DNA from: Bacillota bacterium
GTDB taxonomy: Bacteria; Bacillota; Clostridia; Lachnospirales; Lachnospiraceae
Direction: 5' to 3'
Length of the DNA stretch: 64,000 nucleotides
Assembly (NCBI GenBank): GCA_023410575.1
Contig: JAEYPP010000019.1
Coordinates: 20,240-84,239, forward strand
Shown: one piece after another, positions 33,544 through 42,547 of the stretch
How the letters are laid out: each line of letters opens with the position of its first letter
How positions within the stretch are numbered: position 1 is the first letter of the stretch
Made by a program: the position numbers and the translations under genes
The notes under the pieces: model-generated
What the model was told of the DNA's origin: nothing
Seen by the model: only the letters and a program-made list of their open reading frames with translations
Database searches by the model: none

Positions 33544-35340
33544 CTAATAACCATTATTACTACTTATCTTGTAATATAACTCTTTTAGTATTTGATTATC
33601 AAATATAATGGGATTATTGTTTAATCTTTCTACATTAACGGAACTCACTAATTCATCAATATCGCCTTTCTTAATATCAATTTGTGGCAAATTCAAATCA
33701 TTGATTAATCTTTCAATGCAATTAATACTACTAGGGATATCTTCGAACCCTAAAGCTTGCGCCAATTCAAGCAATACGATGTAGACATCTTCTCGATGTT
33801 CACACATCTCATATAACTTTTTCCAACAAGGTATCAAGCAACATGCCACTGCATGTCCATGACTGATTCCATATTTTGTAGTTAATATATAGCTCATAGA
33901 ATGTGGAGCAGTTGTTTTCGTAATATTGATTGCCTTCCCACTTAAATTAGAAGCTTCCATCATAGCTTTGAAACTTTCTTTATGATTATGTAAATATTTG
34001 CAATAATTGCTCAACGTAATTTCAATACTTTTTTTTGAATATTCAATACTATGTTTTGTGGTCTTTTTCGACCAAAATGACTCGATTGCTTGGCATAGGG
34101 AATCGAGCATCGTCGATTTTCTTTGGTATTCTGGTAGTGTTTCTAACCATGTATCATCCATGATTACGATTTGGGGTAGCAACGTTTGATGTTCAATCGT
34201 AATTTTCTTCCCATTATAGTAAATCACTGCAAACTTCGTTGATTCGCTTCCTGTCCCTGCTGTTGTAGGTATTGCAATATGAAGGATATCGTTATAGTTA
34301 TATTTTTGCTCTAAGAAATCTAATTCCCCATCTAATGTAGAAAATATCTTAATACATTTTGCTACATCAATAGAACTCCCACCACCAATTGAGATTATTT
34401 TTTGGTATTTACCGGCAACAAATTGTTTTGTTCCCTTTTTTATATCTTCGTAGTTTGGATTTGGGCTAAAGTCGGAAAAATAAGTAATATGGTATTCTCC
34501 TAATTCTTCTCTCACATCATTTAATAGATGTTTCCCACAGACGAGAAATATTTTTTCATATCTATCGATATACTTACTTAAAGATCGACTGTAGTAATTC
34601 GTTTCCTCAATCACTTGCTCTCTATCATCATAATATTGTATCTCGTCTAAAACTCTTTTATAATCACTTTCATTATCGATCTCATCCATGTAATCCTCTT
34701 TATACGACATACCGACGATACTCATTCGATTTGTCACCTTGTTTAATGCATCCTCGGCATATACTTTAGTAATCCCATTCTCAACAAAATTCTCCACTTC
34801 CTTATTCCAAATAGATAATGTTTCTCTATCTAACTTATAAAAAGGTTGAAAGGCATAGCAATTTTCGTCAAAAATACTTACAGATACTTCTTTCAAAAGA
34901 TTACCTAAAAACCTTCCTTTAAAGTCTTTTTCCGGTAGTTCTTTATCCTCATGATATAAGCAAATATTCTTTTCTGGTGAATTTAAAACCTTGATAACCA
35001 GATTTTTATTAAACACCAAATCCCCATGTAAAAGTAAGCAATCATCATCGAGATACTCCTTCGCATAGTTCATTGAAACGATATAATTCGTATTTTTATA
35101 CTCCTTATTCTCGACAAACGTAAACTTTAAATCCTTAAATGTCATTGTCTCACTTACAACTTGATCCTTAAATGGTCCAGTTGTAATAATAAACTCTTTA
35201 ATACCACACTCACTTAATAACCTAATTTGTCTATGTAAAATTGTTTCTCCATTATTTAGTTTAAGTAAGCACTTATGCTTATTCTCTACCAATTCTCCCA
35301 TTCGGCTTCCTAAACCCGAATTAAAGATTAACGCTTTCAT
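33544..35340 (-). CDS. Nucleotidyltransferase-alcohol dehydrogenase fusion (predicted phosphonate CMP-transferase and phosphonoacetaldehyde reductase)
   Basis: 598 residues, two domains. Residues 1-235 are a sugar/alcohol-phosphate nucleotidyltransferase (FNSGLGSRMGE, KHKCLLKL, metal-binding Asp in LLLHGDLVF), close in style to choline- or phosphonate-specific cytidylyltransferases. Residues about 245-598 are a group III iron alcohol dehydrogenase: NAD(P) loop GGGSSIDVAK, then TTAGTGSE, and metal ligands in MLDSLCQAIE and SHGHAVA plus the HSMSY block. In the operon context the dehydrogenase should reduce phosphonoacetaldehyde to 2-hydroxyethylphosphonate and the transferase should link it to CMP. 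PntC of Treponema is the known counterpart, a cytidylyltransferase fused to an aminotransferase. It starts 4 nt after the decarboxylase gene behind AAGGAG. Confidence 0.88.
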   Translation of the reverse strand: MKALIFNSGLGSRMGELVENKHKCLLKLNNGETILHRQIRLLSECGIKEFIITTGPFKDQVVSETMTFKDLKFTFVENKEYKNTNYIVSMNYAKEYLDDDCLLLHGDLVFNKNLVIKVLNSPEKNICLYHEDKELPEKDFKGRFLGNLLKEVSVSIFDENCYAFQPFYKLDRETLSIWNKEVENFVENGITKVYAEDALNKVTNRMSIVGMSYKEDYMDEIDNESDYKRVLDEIQYYDDREQVIEETNYYSRSLSKYIDRYEKIFLVCGKHLLNDVREELGEYHITYFSDFSPNPNYEDIKKGTKQFVAGKYQKIISIGGGSSIDVAKCIKIFSTLDGELDFLEQKYNYNDILHIAIPTTAGTGSESTKFAVIYYNGKKITIEHQTLLPQIVIMDDTWLETLPEYQRKSTMLDSLCQAIESFWSKKTTKHSIEYSKKSIEITLSNYCKYLHNHKESFKAMMEASNLSGKAINITKTTAPHSMSYILTTKYGISHGHAVACCLIPCWKKLYEMCEHREDVYIVLLELAQALGFEDIPSSINCIERLINDLNLPQIDIKKGDIDELVSSVNVERLNNNPIIFDNQILKELYYKISSNNGY

Positions 35341-35344
35341 CCGT

Positions 35345-36451
35345 CTAACTCCTTATTCTATTTTGAAAGTTAAGTTTGTTTTCTTCTGGCGATGAAGTTG
35401 GTCGTCCTAAATCTTTTCTGGACTCGCTGTTTGTATGAACAACCAATGCCATCTTTCCCTTTGTCTTAATTTCAGATAATGCCTCAGTTAAATCGACAAA
35501 ATTATCTATCAATCTCACTTCATGAAATCCAAATCCTATCAGAATTTTCTCTAAATCCAACTGGTAAGAAATCGTAGGTTGCTTTCCAACCGATTCGTGG
35601 CAACCATTATTGATTAGTATGTATTTAAAATTATCTTTTGCATTTTGTATTGCAACTGCTAATCCACCCATATGCATAATAAATGAACCATCGCCATCAA
35701 TACAATAAATATTTTTATCTATTTTCAAACTAATACCAAGTGCAATGGAAGAAGTATGCCCCATGGAGCCTACAGTCAAAAAATCATTGCTATGGCCCAT
35801 AGTATTCTTTTCTCTAATTTCAAATATTTCCCTTGATGTCTTTCCAGTCGTAGATACGATATAATCGTCATCAGAAATACTTTCAATGATTGCATTCAAA
35901 GCTTCTTCCCGAGTAATTCTATACTTATTTTCTTTCGTAATTAAGTCATACTTAGAAAACGTATCTTTCTTTACGATGAGAGCAATCGGCTTTTGTTCTT
36001 TTCTCACATACTCACTACAAGCATTAATTTGGCTTTCATAATCATCATCTACAATATAATATTTTATGTTTAAGGCATCTAAAATTGGTAATGTTAATTT
36101 CCCCTGTTTGATATGTTGCGGTTCATCTTTTGTATGAGGTTCCCCTCGATAACCAATAATTAATAACATTGGTATCTTATATACTTCTTCATCTGCAAGT
36201 GATAATAAGGGATTGATTGCGTTTCCAATTCCCGAATTTTGCATATATACAACTCCATAATGTGATGTTGCGATATGATAACCACTAGCAATTGCAATCG
36301 CATTTCCTTCGTTTGCTGCTATCATATGATTCTCTTTCGACGAATTAGTGATATAAGCGCAGAAATCTTTTAATAGTGAATCCGGAACTCCAACAAAATA
36401 GTCGAAGCTCTTTTCTAATAATTTGTTATAAAATTCTCCTGTATTAATCAT
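35345..36451 (-). CDS. Phosphonopyruvate decarboxylase
   Basis: 368 residues, thiamine-diphosphate dependent. The N-terminal half holds the PYR domain with the catalytic Glu in AANEGNAIAIASG (about residue 45). The C-terminal half holds the ThDP/Mg motif beginning CIDGDGSFIMHMGG and ending ILINNGCHESVG, and GSMGHTSSIALG. Length and blocks are those of Ppd. It drives phosphonate synthesis by removing CO2 from phosphonopyruvate, giving phosphonoacetaldehyde. Its ATG overlaps the PEP mutase gene by 8 nt behind AGGAG. Confidence 0.95.
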   Translation of the reverse strand: MINTGEFYNKLLEKSFDYFVGVPDSLLKDFCAYITNSSKENHMIAANEGNAIAIASGYHIATSHYGVVYMQNSGIGNAINPLLSLADEEVYKIPMLLIIGYRGEPHTKDEPQHIKQGKLTLPILDALNIKYYIVDDDYESQINACSEYVRKEQKPIALIVKKDTFSKYDLITKENKYRITREEALNAIIESISDDDYIVSTTGKTSREIFEIREKNTMGHSNDFLTVGSMGHTSSIALGISLKIDKNIYCIDGDGSFIMHMGGLAVAIQNAKDNFKYILINNGCHESVGKQPTISYQLDLEKILIGFGFHEVRLIDNFVDLTEALSEIKTKGKMALVVHTNSESRKDLGRPTSSPEENKLNFQNRIRS

Positions 36452-37337
36452 AAGAATCTCCTATCAAATTTAATACTTCTTTCATAGAAGCACATAATTC
36501 TTCATCTACATTCATTAAACTTTCATCTTTTAATATCATATTAGCCGTGTTTTTCATCGCTTTGTATGCACTTCGCAATAGATGATTTGCATAGATCACG
36601 ATATTGGCACCATAGGAAATTAGCTCTTTTTCAGAAAAACAATGATATGTTGTTGGTACTAATACAACAGGAACGTCGAAATAGTTTTTTCTAAAATGAT
36701 GTAGAAACTCAATTATTTCTTTACCATCCTTTTTGTAACTATGTATCATGATCCCATCGGCACCTGCTTTGATATATGCTTCTGCTCTTTCCATCGCATC
36801 ATCCAAACCTTTATTTGCTATAAAACTCTCAATCCTTGCAAAAATCATAAATTCTCTCGTTTGTAATGCCTTTTTGCCACATTGTATTTTATACGCAAAT
36901 TTTTCTTTCTCTTCTAATATTTGTTCTGCATTACTGCCTAACAAAGAATTTTGTTTTAAACTTTGCTTGTCTTCAATGATAATTGCAGACACTCCTAATC
37001 TTTCTAATGTTTGAACATTTCTTACAAAGTGTTCTATTTTCCCTCCAGTATCACCATCAAAAATGATAGGCCTAGTCGTTACTTCCATTATTTCATTGAT
37101 TGTTTGAACACGACTTGTAAAATCAACTACCTCATTATCTGGTTTCCCTTTTAATGCTGAGTCACAAAAAGAGCTTATCCATATCGCATTATATTTTTTT
37201 CCGTCATAGTTTGCATTTTCTACAATAATTCCAGATAAACCATTCGACGCTTCCATTACTCTAACAAATTCTTTATTATCTAACAGTTCCTTTAATTTTT
37301 TTCTTCTGTTTTCTGGCATATTATTCATACTTATCAT
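36444..37337 (-). CDS. Phosphoenolpyruvate mutase
   Basis: 297 residues of the isocitrate-lyase/PEP-mutase superfamily. The diagnostic mutase signature EDKQSLKQNS (EDK-x5-NS) lies near residue 123, and other blocks are SALKGKPDNEVVDFTSR, FDGDTGGKIEHF and GADGIMIHS. It converts PEP into phosphonopyruvate, making the C-P bond, which commits the operon to phosphonate synthesis. The ATG overlaps the previous stop (ATGA). There is no extra domain. Confidence 0.96.
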   Translation of the reverse strand: MISMNNMPENRRKKLKELLDNKEFVRVMEASNGLSGIIVENANYDGKKYNAIWISSFCDSALKGKPDNEVVDFTSRVQTINEIMEVTTRPIIFDGDTGGKIEHFVRNVQTLERLGVSAIIIEDKQSLKQNSLLGSNAEQILEEKEKFAYKIQCGKKALQTREFMIFARIESFIANKGLDDAMERAEAYIKAGADGIMIHSYKKDGKEIIEFLHHFRKNYFDVPVVLVPTTYHCFSEKELISYGANIVIYANHLLRSAYKAMKNTANMILKDESLMNVDEELCASMKEVLNLIGDSYD

Positions 37338-37969
37338 TCCTTTTTTATCATTCTAGATAACAATTGGCTGTTAAGTCTAAAAAATAATTTCATGTTTTCG
37401 GTAACACTAACTCTATTCATGTAATTTCTAGACTCTGTTTTTCTCTTAATAAAATATCCTTCTTTCCAGATATATTCGTGTAATAAATGATCCAAATCTT
37501 TGATACTATATTGATAATATTTCCGGTCCATTGAAACTTGTCCAGATAAACTAATTATCTTAGATACAAATGACATACAATTATGTGCCTTATAAATTTT
37601 TAATCCATGTAAGAAAGGCATCGTTATCATAGAATATAGATTAAAAATGTACTTAGGATCACTCTCAATTTTTTGAATATAATTCTCAATTGTAATCCTA
37701 TTTTTTTTCAGAACAGGAATTCTAAATATCTTTAATTTGACTCTCTTTTTTTCTCCAAAAGCATAACAGTCAAGTGTTTCGTGCATAAATCCAGCATCAA
37801 AAGGTGAATAATGCCTTTTTCTAGAAAACGTGATAAAATCATTCATTTCTTCATTCATACATACTGCGATATGTGTATATTCATATTTGCAAAACGTTCT
37901 GGAAAACTTGCCTAAACCAGTTAATGCTTTGACTAATACAACATAAATATACTCACTCTTATCTTTCAT
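37334..37969 (-). CDS. Permuted NlpC/P60 (YiiX/LRAT-like) papain-fold protein
   Basis: 211 residues. The order of catalytic residues is that of circularly permuted NlpC/P60 enzymes: a His first in YTHIAVCM (about residue 31), the Cys later in HNCMSFVSKI (about residue 129). Known members are thiol hydrolases or acyltransferases acting on lipid or wall amide/ester bonds. No signal peptide, so it acts in the cytoplasm or on the inner membrane face, which suits lipid remodelling. It overlaps both neighbours (11 nt and 4 nt), so it belongs to the phosphonate pathway or its product's processing. The family call rests on the two motifs and spacing. Confidence 0.6.
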   Translation of the reverse strand: MKDKSEYIYVVLVKALTGLGKFSRTFCKYEYTHIAVCMNEEMNDFITFSRKRHYSPFDAGFMHETLDCYAFGEKKRVKLKIFRIPVLKKNRITIENYIQKIESDPKYIFNLYSMITMPFLHGLKIYKAHNCMSFVSKIISLSGQVSMDRKYYQYSIKDLDHLLHEYIWKEGYFIKRKTESRNYMNRVSVTENMKLFFRLNSQLLSRMIKKE

Positions 37970-38660
37970 TATCTTTTACTCTCAATTTCCTAAATAACTG
38001 GATTTGTAATCTTATCATTTCATAATACATTAGTAACCCTCCAATGATAAATATGATATCTGCAAGTTTTAACCCAAATCCTTTAATGTAAAGTATAAAA
38101 CCCCTTCCAAAAACCATTGCTCCTATACATATAACGATAAAGAAAATATGAGTTTCAACCGGTCCTAGCCTTGGAAAAGGAAATTCTTTTAAATACAATA
38201 TGCTGTTCATAGAAGTAAAAATAATTAATGCATAAACTGGCACAAGAAAGATTCCGACTTGAAAACTTACAATACTAGCAAATGCAAGTGCTATTATGAG
38301 ATATGTAATATGCAAAATATCTGTTAATAAATCAAAATATCCACCAGCCTGTGATGTCATATTTCTTTTTCTTGCGACATATCCATCTAAGTCATCACAT
38401 ATGAAGTGACAGATGATTCCAATAATTGTTCCAATTAAAAACAATATACTAATTTTTGATAGTAATGCACATAAGATTCCAAACAATCCGCCCAAAGCAC
38501 CAACTAAAGTTATTTGATTTGGTGTAATATGATCAGGAATATGTTCTCCTACATATTTGTATAGTATCTTATATAAGACATGTTCCAACTTACTAGGAAC
38601 TATCTTTATCACCTTACTATCTTCATCGATATTTTCTACCTCTGTATTTTGCTTACTCAT
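37959..38660 (-). CDS. CDP-alcohol phosphatidyltransferase family enzyme
   Basis: 233 residues with six membrane helices. The complete family motif D-x2-DG-x2-AR-x8-G-x3-D-x3-D is present, starting CDDLDGYVARKRN near residue 87 and ending GGYFDLLTD. Members move a phospho-alcohol from a CDP/CMP-linked donor to an alcohol acceptor at the membrane. With a CMP-hydroxyethylphosphonate donor made by the fusion protein, the product would be a lipid with a phosphonate head group, analogous to ethanolaminephosphotransferase. An acceptor other than diacylglycerol (glycan, polyprenol) cannot be excluded. GGAG-led ATG overlaps the radical SAM gene by 8 nt. Confidence 0.88.
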   Translation of the reverse strand: MSKQNTEVENIDEDSKVIKIVPSKLEHVLYKILYKYVGEHIPDHITPNQITLVGALGGLFGILCALLSKISILFLIGTIIGIICHFICDDLDGYVARKRNMTSQAGGYFDLLTDILHITYLIIALAFASIVSFQVGIFLVPVYALIIFTSMNSILYLKEFPFPRLGPVETHIFFIVICIGAMVFGRGFILYIKGFGLKLADIIFIIGGLLMYYEMIRLQIQLFRKLRVKDNER

Positions 38661-40029
38661 CTTCGTTACTCCTTTTTATAAACATATTTACGATAAATGA
38701 TTTTATATAATCTTTATAATCGATAAAGTGATATACACCTTCTTTTTTTGCTTTTAAAAATAACTTAATAAGTAGTATATAGTAATTAACATAATATCTC
38801 CTAACGCTCATATACGTTGGTTTTGCAACGAGATGAAGATAATCAAAATGAGATGGATTGTTAGTAATGATTCTATCTTTGTATTCACTAAAATTATCAA
38901 TCCCTAGCTCTGGTGTATAAATCGATATTGCAACATGTTTTAGTTGATGTTTTTTAATCCATTGATATAAGTCTATAAAATCCCTTTTCTTAAAATCTAA
39001 ATCCAAAATGAACATTCCCATAAGATTGATGTCTAAACTCTTGCAAATTCGAAGACTTTTCATATTATTCATTACATTCGAATTTTTATAATAGCTAATT
39101 AAGCGATTATCATTAATTGCTTCTAGACCTACTAAGACATAATACAATCCTACTTCTTTTAACTCACGCATCAATTGTTTGTGACTCGCTATAAAATCTG
39201 ATCTTCCATAACAGATATAATTCTTATGAATATTTTTTTCTTTCAGTAGTGATATAAATCTTTTTAATCTCTCCTCATTATACAAGAAATCATCATCAAC
39301 GATATAGATATTATCGCTTTTGATTTTTTCGATTTCATCTACTACATCTTCTATATTTCTACACACATATGTACTATGATTCATCTTATTACGATGACAG
39401 AATTTACAACGATATGGGCAACTGTATGCGGTTCTAACCCAAGCAGCGTGCTCCAATTCTAAATAACGATAATTATTCGGATGTTCATAAAAATAAGTTC
39501 GATCTGGTAATGGTAATCGGTTGATATCAAATGGTTTTGATCGATTGTGAAACCATCTACCATGATCTTGATAGCAAATACCATCAATATCTTTTAAACT
39601 AATATTTTTATGGTAGATAGAAAAATCAACAAGATCCAATAGCTTATAGATGTCAAATGTAGTTAAGATGTAATCTACATATTCTCTGTACATTCTCTTA
39701 TAACATAGCTGAGCATGCAACCCACCAATGATGGTTATAATTTTGTCATTATATTTCTTTGCATTATTACAATATTCGAGCATAAAGTTTTCTTGCCTTG
39801 TTCTACCGCAAACATATACGACATCTGGGTATACTTTTCTTAATTTCTTTGGGATTCCTTCTTTTTCTACTTGTCCATCATATAAATATACATTATGTCC
39901 TCTCTCTTTTAAGATTGTCACAATATATTCTAATTCCAAGCACTCATTTTCAATTACTCCCACAAAATTGTACTTTGTTCTTGATATTTCTGGATGAATT
40001 AAAAGAAACGTTAATTTGTCATTTTTCAT
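38653..40029 (-). CDS. B12-binding-type radical SAM protein
   Basis: 458 residues. An N-terminal B12-binding-like Rossmann domain (about 1-125; ILKERGHNVYLYDG, IITIIGGLHAQL) precedes a radical SAM core with SCPYRCKFCHR (CxxxCxxC, about residue 205) and VGLEAINDNR. A basic C-terminal tail ends in likely membrane-contacting helices. Homologous class B enzymes methylate unactivated carbons (Fom3 and PhpK in phosphonate pathways) or build C-C bonds and ring systems in lipids. Whether the phosphonate or the lipid is the substrate is open. It overlaps both neighbouring genes. Confidence 0.85.
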   Translation of the reverse strand: MKNDKLTFLLIHPEISRTKYNFVGVIENECLELEYIVTILKERGHNVYLYDGQVEKEGIPKKLRKVYPDVVYVCGRTRQENFMLEYCNNAKKYNDKIITIIGGLHAQLCYKRMYREYVDYILTTFDIYKLLDLVDFSIYHKNISLKDIDGICYQDHGRWFHNRSKPFDINRLPLPDRTYFYEHPNNYRYLELEHAAWVRTAYSCPYRCKFCHRNKMNHSTYVCRNIEDVVDEIEKIKSDNIYIVDDDFLYNEERLKRFISLLKEKNIHKNYICYGRSDFIASHKQLMRELKEVGLYYVLVGLEAINDNRLISYYKNSNVMNNMKSLRICKSLDINLMGMFILDLDFKKRDFIDLYQWIKKHQLKHVAISIYTPELGIDNFSEYKDRIITNNPSHFDYLHLVAKPTYMSVRRYYVNYYILLIKLFLKAKKEGVYHFIDYKDYIKSFIVNMFIKRSNEDE

Positions 40030-41728
40030 CTTTCTTCAATTCCTCTTCCATTAATTTATTATAGGCGATTTTTCCGACCAGTGTCTTAGGCAACACATCT
40101 CTAAATTCGTATTCATAAGGCCATAAATATTTAGCTAAATTCTTTTCGCAATGACTTTTAATCGAAATTAGTGTATCTTCTTCTGCTTTCTTATCGTTTT
40201 TTAGAACAATAAATGCTTTCGCCACTTGAACTTTATAAGGATGATTGATACCGATCACACACGACATCAAAACATCTTGATGTGAATCGATGACATTTTC
40301 AACATAATGTGGATAGATACAATACCCAGAACTAATAATTACTCTTTTTAATCTTTGCCTAAAATAGATAAAGCCATTCTCATCCATAGTTCCTAAATCG
40401 CCTGTATGAAGCCATACCCTACCATCTGAATGCTCTTTTATTACTAAATCTGTTTCTTTTTTATCATTTAGATAGCCTTTCATAACCGTAGGTCCACTTA
40501 TTACGATCTCTCCCTCTTGTTGATAAGGTACTAATTCTAATGTATTAGGTTTCACTATCTTATAATAGGTATCTGGATACGGGATACCTATACTACCTTC
40601 TCTATAATGATCAACAGGTGTTAAGCAACTTCCCGTAACGCATTCCGTTAGTCCATATCCTTCTCTTATCTGTATATCAGCACCGTGATCCTTTAAAAAT
40701 TGGTCAACCTTTTTCTTTAATGATACCGACAAGGAATCTCCACCTGATATTACACACTTTAAAAACGACAAATCATAGTTTTCAAGATTCTTTGTTTTCA
40801 ACAATGCTTCGTATAGCGTTGGTACTCCTGCAATAATATTAGGCTTATATTTTATTAATAACTTATCAAAAGATTTAGCGCTAAATTGTGGAAGAATAAT
40901 GCTAGTCCCACCAAAATACTGAACCGTGTGGATACATATTCCTAAACCAAATCCATGAAATACAGGCATAATTGCCAAAACTGTATCATCCTTTTTTAAA
41001 CAAGCACAGGCCTCAAAACTTTGCATCGCTAGGGCATTAAAATTCAAATTCGTTAATTCAATCCCTTTGGGATATCCTGTAGTACCACCACTATATAGTA
41101 TAACTGCCGTATCATTACCTATCGTTTTAACATACGTTTTTTTGGTATATTCTCGTCCTAGGTTGATAAAGTGTTTCCATCTTATCGTCGAATCATTTTT
41201 CTCAAGCTTAATTTTTCTTTGCTTCGTTAATAAATAGCCACACTTTCGTGCTGTAGGCATAGAATCTGATGCCGAAACAAGAACTACTTTTTTTAAATTC
41301 GTTTCTTTTAATATGTGATTTATTTTATTGAATGCGATATCGATCGTTATTATGTATTTACTTGATGAAGTATTAACGTAATATTTTATTTCATTTTCTG
41401 CTGATAATGGGTGAATCATATTTGAAACTGCACCTATTTTATTAATTGCATAGAAACTAATAAGCGCTTCTGGAGTATTTGGCATGTATATACTTACAAT
41501 ATCATTTGCCTTAATCCCAAGTTTCTTTAAAGACTTCGAACAATCATCAATTTGTTTTAGAAACTCGCGATAAGTTTTTTTATTCCCGAAATAGTTATAA
41601 CTAACACAATCTAAGTGCTGATTCGCTGATTCTTCTAACAACTTATAGATTGATATATCTGGATATTCCAAATGTTCTTTTACACCATCATAAAATTGAT
41701 ACCAAGGCGTAACTATTTCTGTTTGCAT
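40019..41728 (-). CDS. Long-chain acyl-CoA synthetase-like AMP ligase
   Basis: 569 residues, all ANL motifs intact: YSGGTTGYPKG (A3), EGYGLTECV (A5), WLHTGDLG (A7), FRQRLKRVIISSG (A8) and the catalytic Lys in LPKTLVGKIAYNK. It should activate a fatty or other carboxylic acid to an acyl-AMP and then acyl-CoA or another thioester. In the operon it would feed the acyltransferase one gene upstream. It starts 9 nt after the PlsC-like gene and overlaps the radical SAM gene by 11 nt. Confidence 0.92.
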   Translation of the reverse strand: MQTEIVTPWYQFYDGVKEHLEYPDISIYKLLEESANQHLDCVSYNYFGNKKTYREFLKQIDDCSKSLKKLGIKANDIVSIYMPNTPEALISFYAINKIGAVSNMIHPLSAENEIKYYVNTSSSKYIITIDIAFNKINHILKETNLKKVVLVSASDSMPTARKCGYLLTKQRKIKLEKNDSTIRWKHFINLGREYTKKTYVKTIGNDTAVILYSGGTTGYPKGIELTNLNFNALAMQSFEACACLKKDDTVLAIMPVFHGFGLGICIHTVQYFGGTSIILPQFSAKSFDKLLIKYKPNIIAGVPTLYEALLKTKNLENYDLSFLKCVISGGDSLSVSLKKKVDQFLKDHGADIQIREGYGLTECVTGSCLTPVDHYREGSIGIPYPDTYYKIVKPNTLELVPYQQEGEIVISGPTVMKGYLNDKKETDLVIKEHSDGRVWLHTGDLGTMDENGFIYFRQRLKRVIISSGYCIYPHYVENVIDSHQDVLMSCVIGINHPYKVQVAKAFIVLKNDKKAEEDTLISIKSHCEKNLAKYLWPYEYEFRDVLPKTLVGKIAYNKLMEEELKKDEK

Positions 41729-41737
41729 ATGTACTTC

Positions 41738-42325
41738 TCACTTTCTCGAATTTACGATCAGTTCCTTTACTCTTTCAAACAATAATTCATTTGCTTCATC
41801 AACTGATAATTCAGTAACCTCGATTGGTTTTCCAAATACGATCTTTAGATTTTTACTTCGAAAGCAGTAATCACCTGTAATTGAATATGGTACTATTTTG
41901 GAATTTGTCCTTTGCGCCATAACTACTGCACCAACTTTAAATGGCAATAAAATCTCCTCTGTATAATTTCTTTTTGCTTCTGGTGATACATTAATTAAGC
42001 ACCCCTCATTCAAATAACTTATCGCACTATCTAAAGCAGATTTATTATGTTCTGCCTTTAAATCTACAGAAATCGTTCCTAATGCTCGAAAAAACCAGCC
42101 TAACATGCCATCATGCAGTTCTTTCTTGGCAAGAGTATGAATCACCCTTTTTGTTGATGCGTCAACAAAAATTGGGTCTAATGCATGTTTATGGTTACCT
42201 GCAATAACACAAGCACCTATTTTAGGAATAGATTCCTTATTCTCGATTGTTGGACGATAATACAGTTTAAATAGCAACGTAAAAAATGGTCGCAATACTC
42301 TATATAAATACGCTTTTTTATTCAT
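41738..42325 (-). CDS. PlsC-like 1-acylglycerol-3-phosphate acyltransferase
   Basis: 195 residues. The catalytic motif HxxxxD is in GNHKHALDP (about residue 39), and the acyl-acceptor phosphate motif, usually FPEGTR, appears as SPEAKRN (about residue 113), a noticeable change. An N-terminal hydrophobic patch fits monotopic membrane binding. It would esterify a glycerol backbone, which strengthens the link between the phosphonate genes and lipid assembly. It is the first gene of the operon; the ribosome site is weak. Confidence 0.88.
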   Translation of the reverse strand: MNKKAYLYRVLRPFFTLLFKLYYRPTIENKESIPKIGACVIAGNHKHALDPIFVDASTKRVIHTLAKKELHDGMLGWFFRALGTISVDLKAEHNKSALDSAISYLNEGCLINVSPEAKRNYTEEILLPFKVGAVVMAQRTNSKIVPYSITGDYCFRSKNLKIVFGKPIEVTELSVDEANELLFERVKELIVNSRK

Positions 42326-42434
42326 AGATTTTATATGATGTATTTTGAAACTTATACATCTTTTTTCCCTTTCGGTTTGATTCCAGTTGCTAGGTTTTAA
42401 GTATAATAATTTTTCCGTTTATTGACTCAGTATA

Positions 42435-42463
42435 ATTATAATTCATTACGATCAATCTTACAA
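42435..42463 (-). promoter_or_regulatory. Promoter of the phosphonate/lipid operon
   Basis: TTGTAA (42458-42463) and TATAAT (42435-42440) with a 17-nt spacer on the minus strand, 110 nt upstream of the first operon gene and just inside the triple-hairpin block at 42479-42586. Confidence 0.6.
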
Positions 42464-42478
42464 TCCATTCAATATCAT

Positions 42479-42507
42479 AGCGTCCTTCCTTTTGGACGCT
42501 TTTTTTA
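42479..42507 (+). terminator. Plus-strand intrinsic terminator
   Basis: AGCGTCC (42479-42485) and GGACGCT (42494-42500) with an 8-nt loop, followed by seven T. No plus-strand gene lies directly upstream, so it may stop antisense transcription. Confidence 0.75.
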
Positions 42508-42543
42508 TTTCATAGGGAAGTTCAAAGAACTTTTCTATGAAAT
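42507..42543. repeat. 17-bp hairpin with 3-nt loop
   Basis: 42507-42523 pairs with 42527-42543 over the full length, two pairs being G-T (core TTTCATAG / CTATGAAA, GAAGTTC / GAACTTT). It sits between two terminators. Confidence 0.65.
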
Positions 42544-42547
42544 AAAA

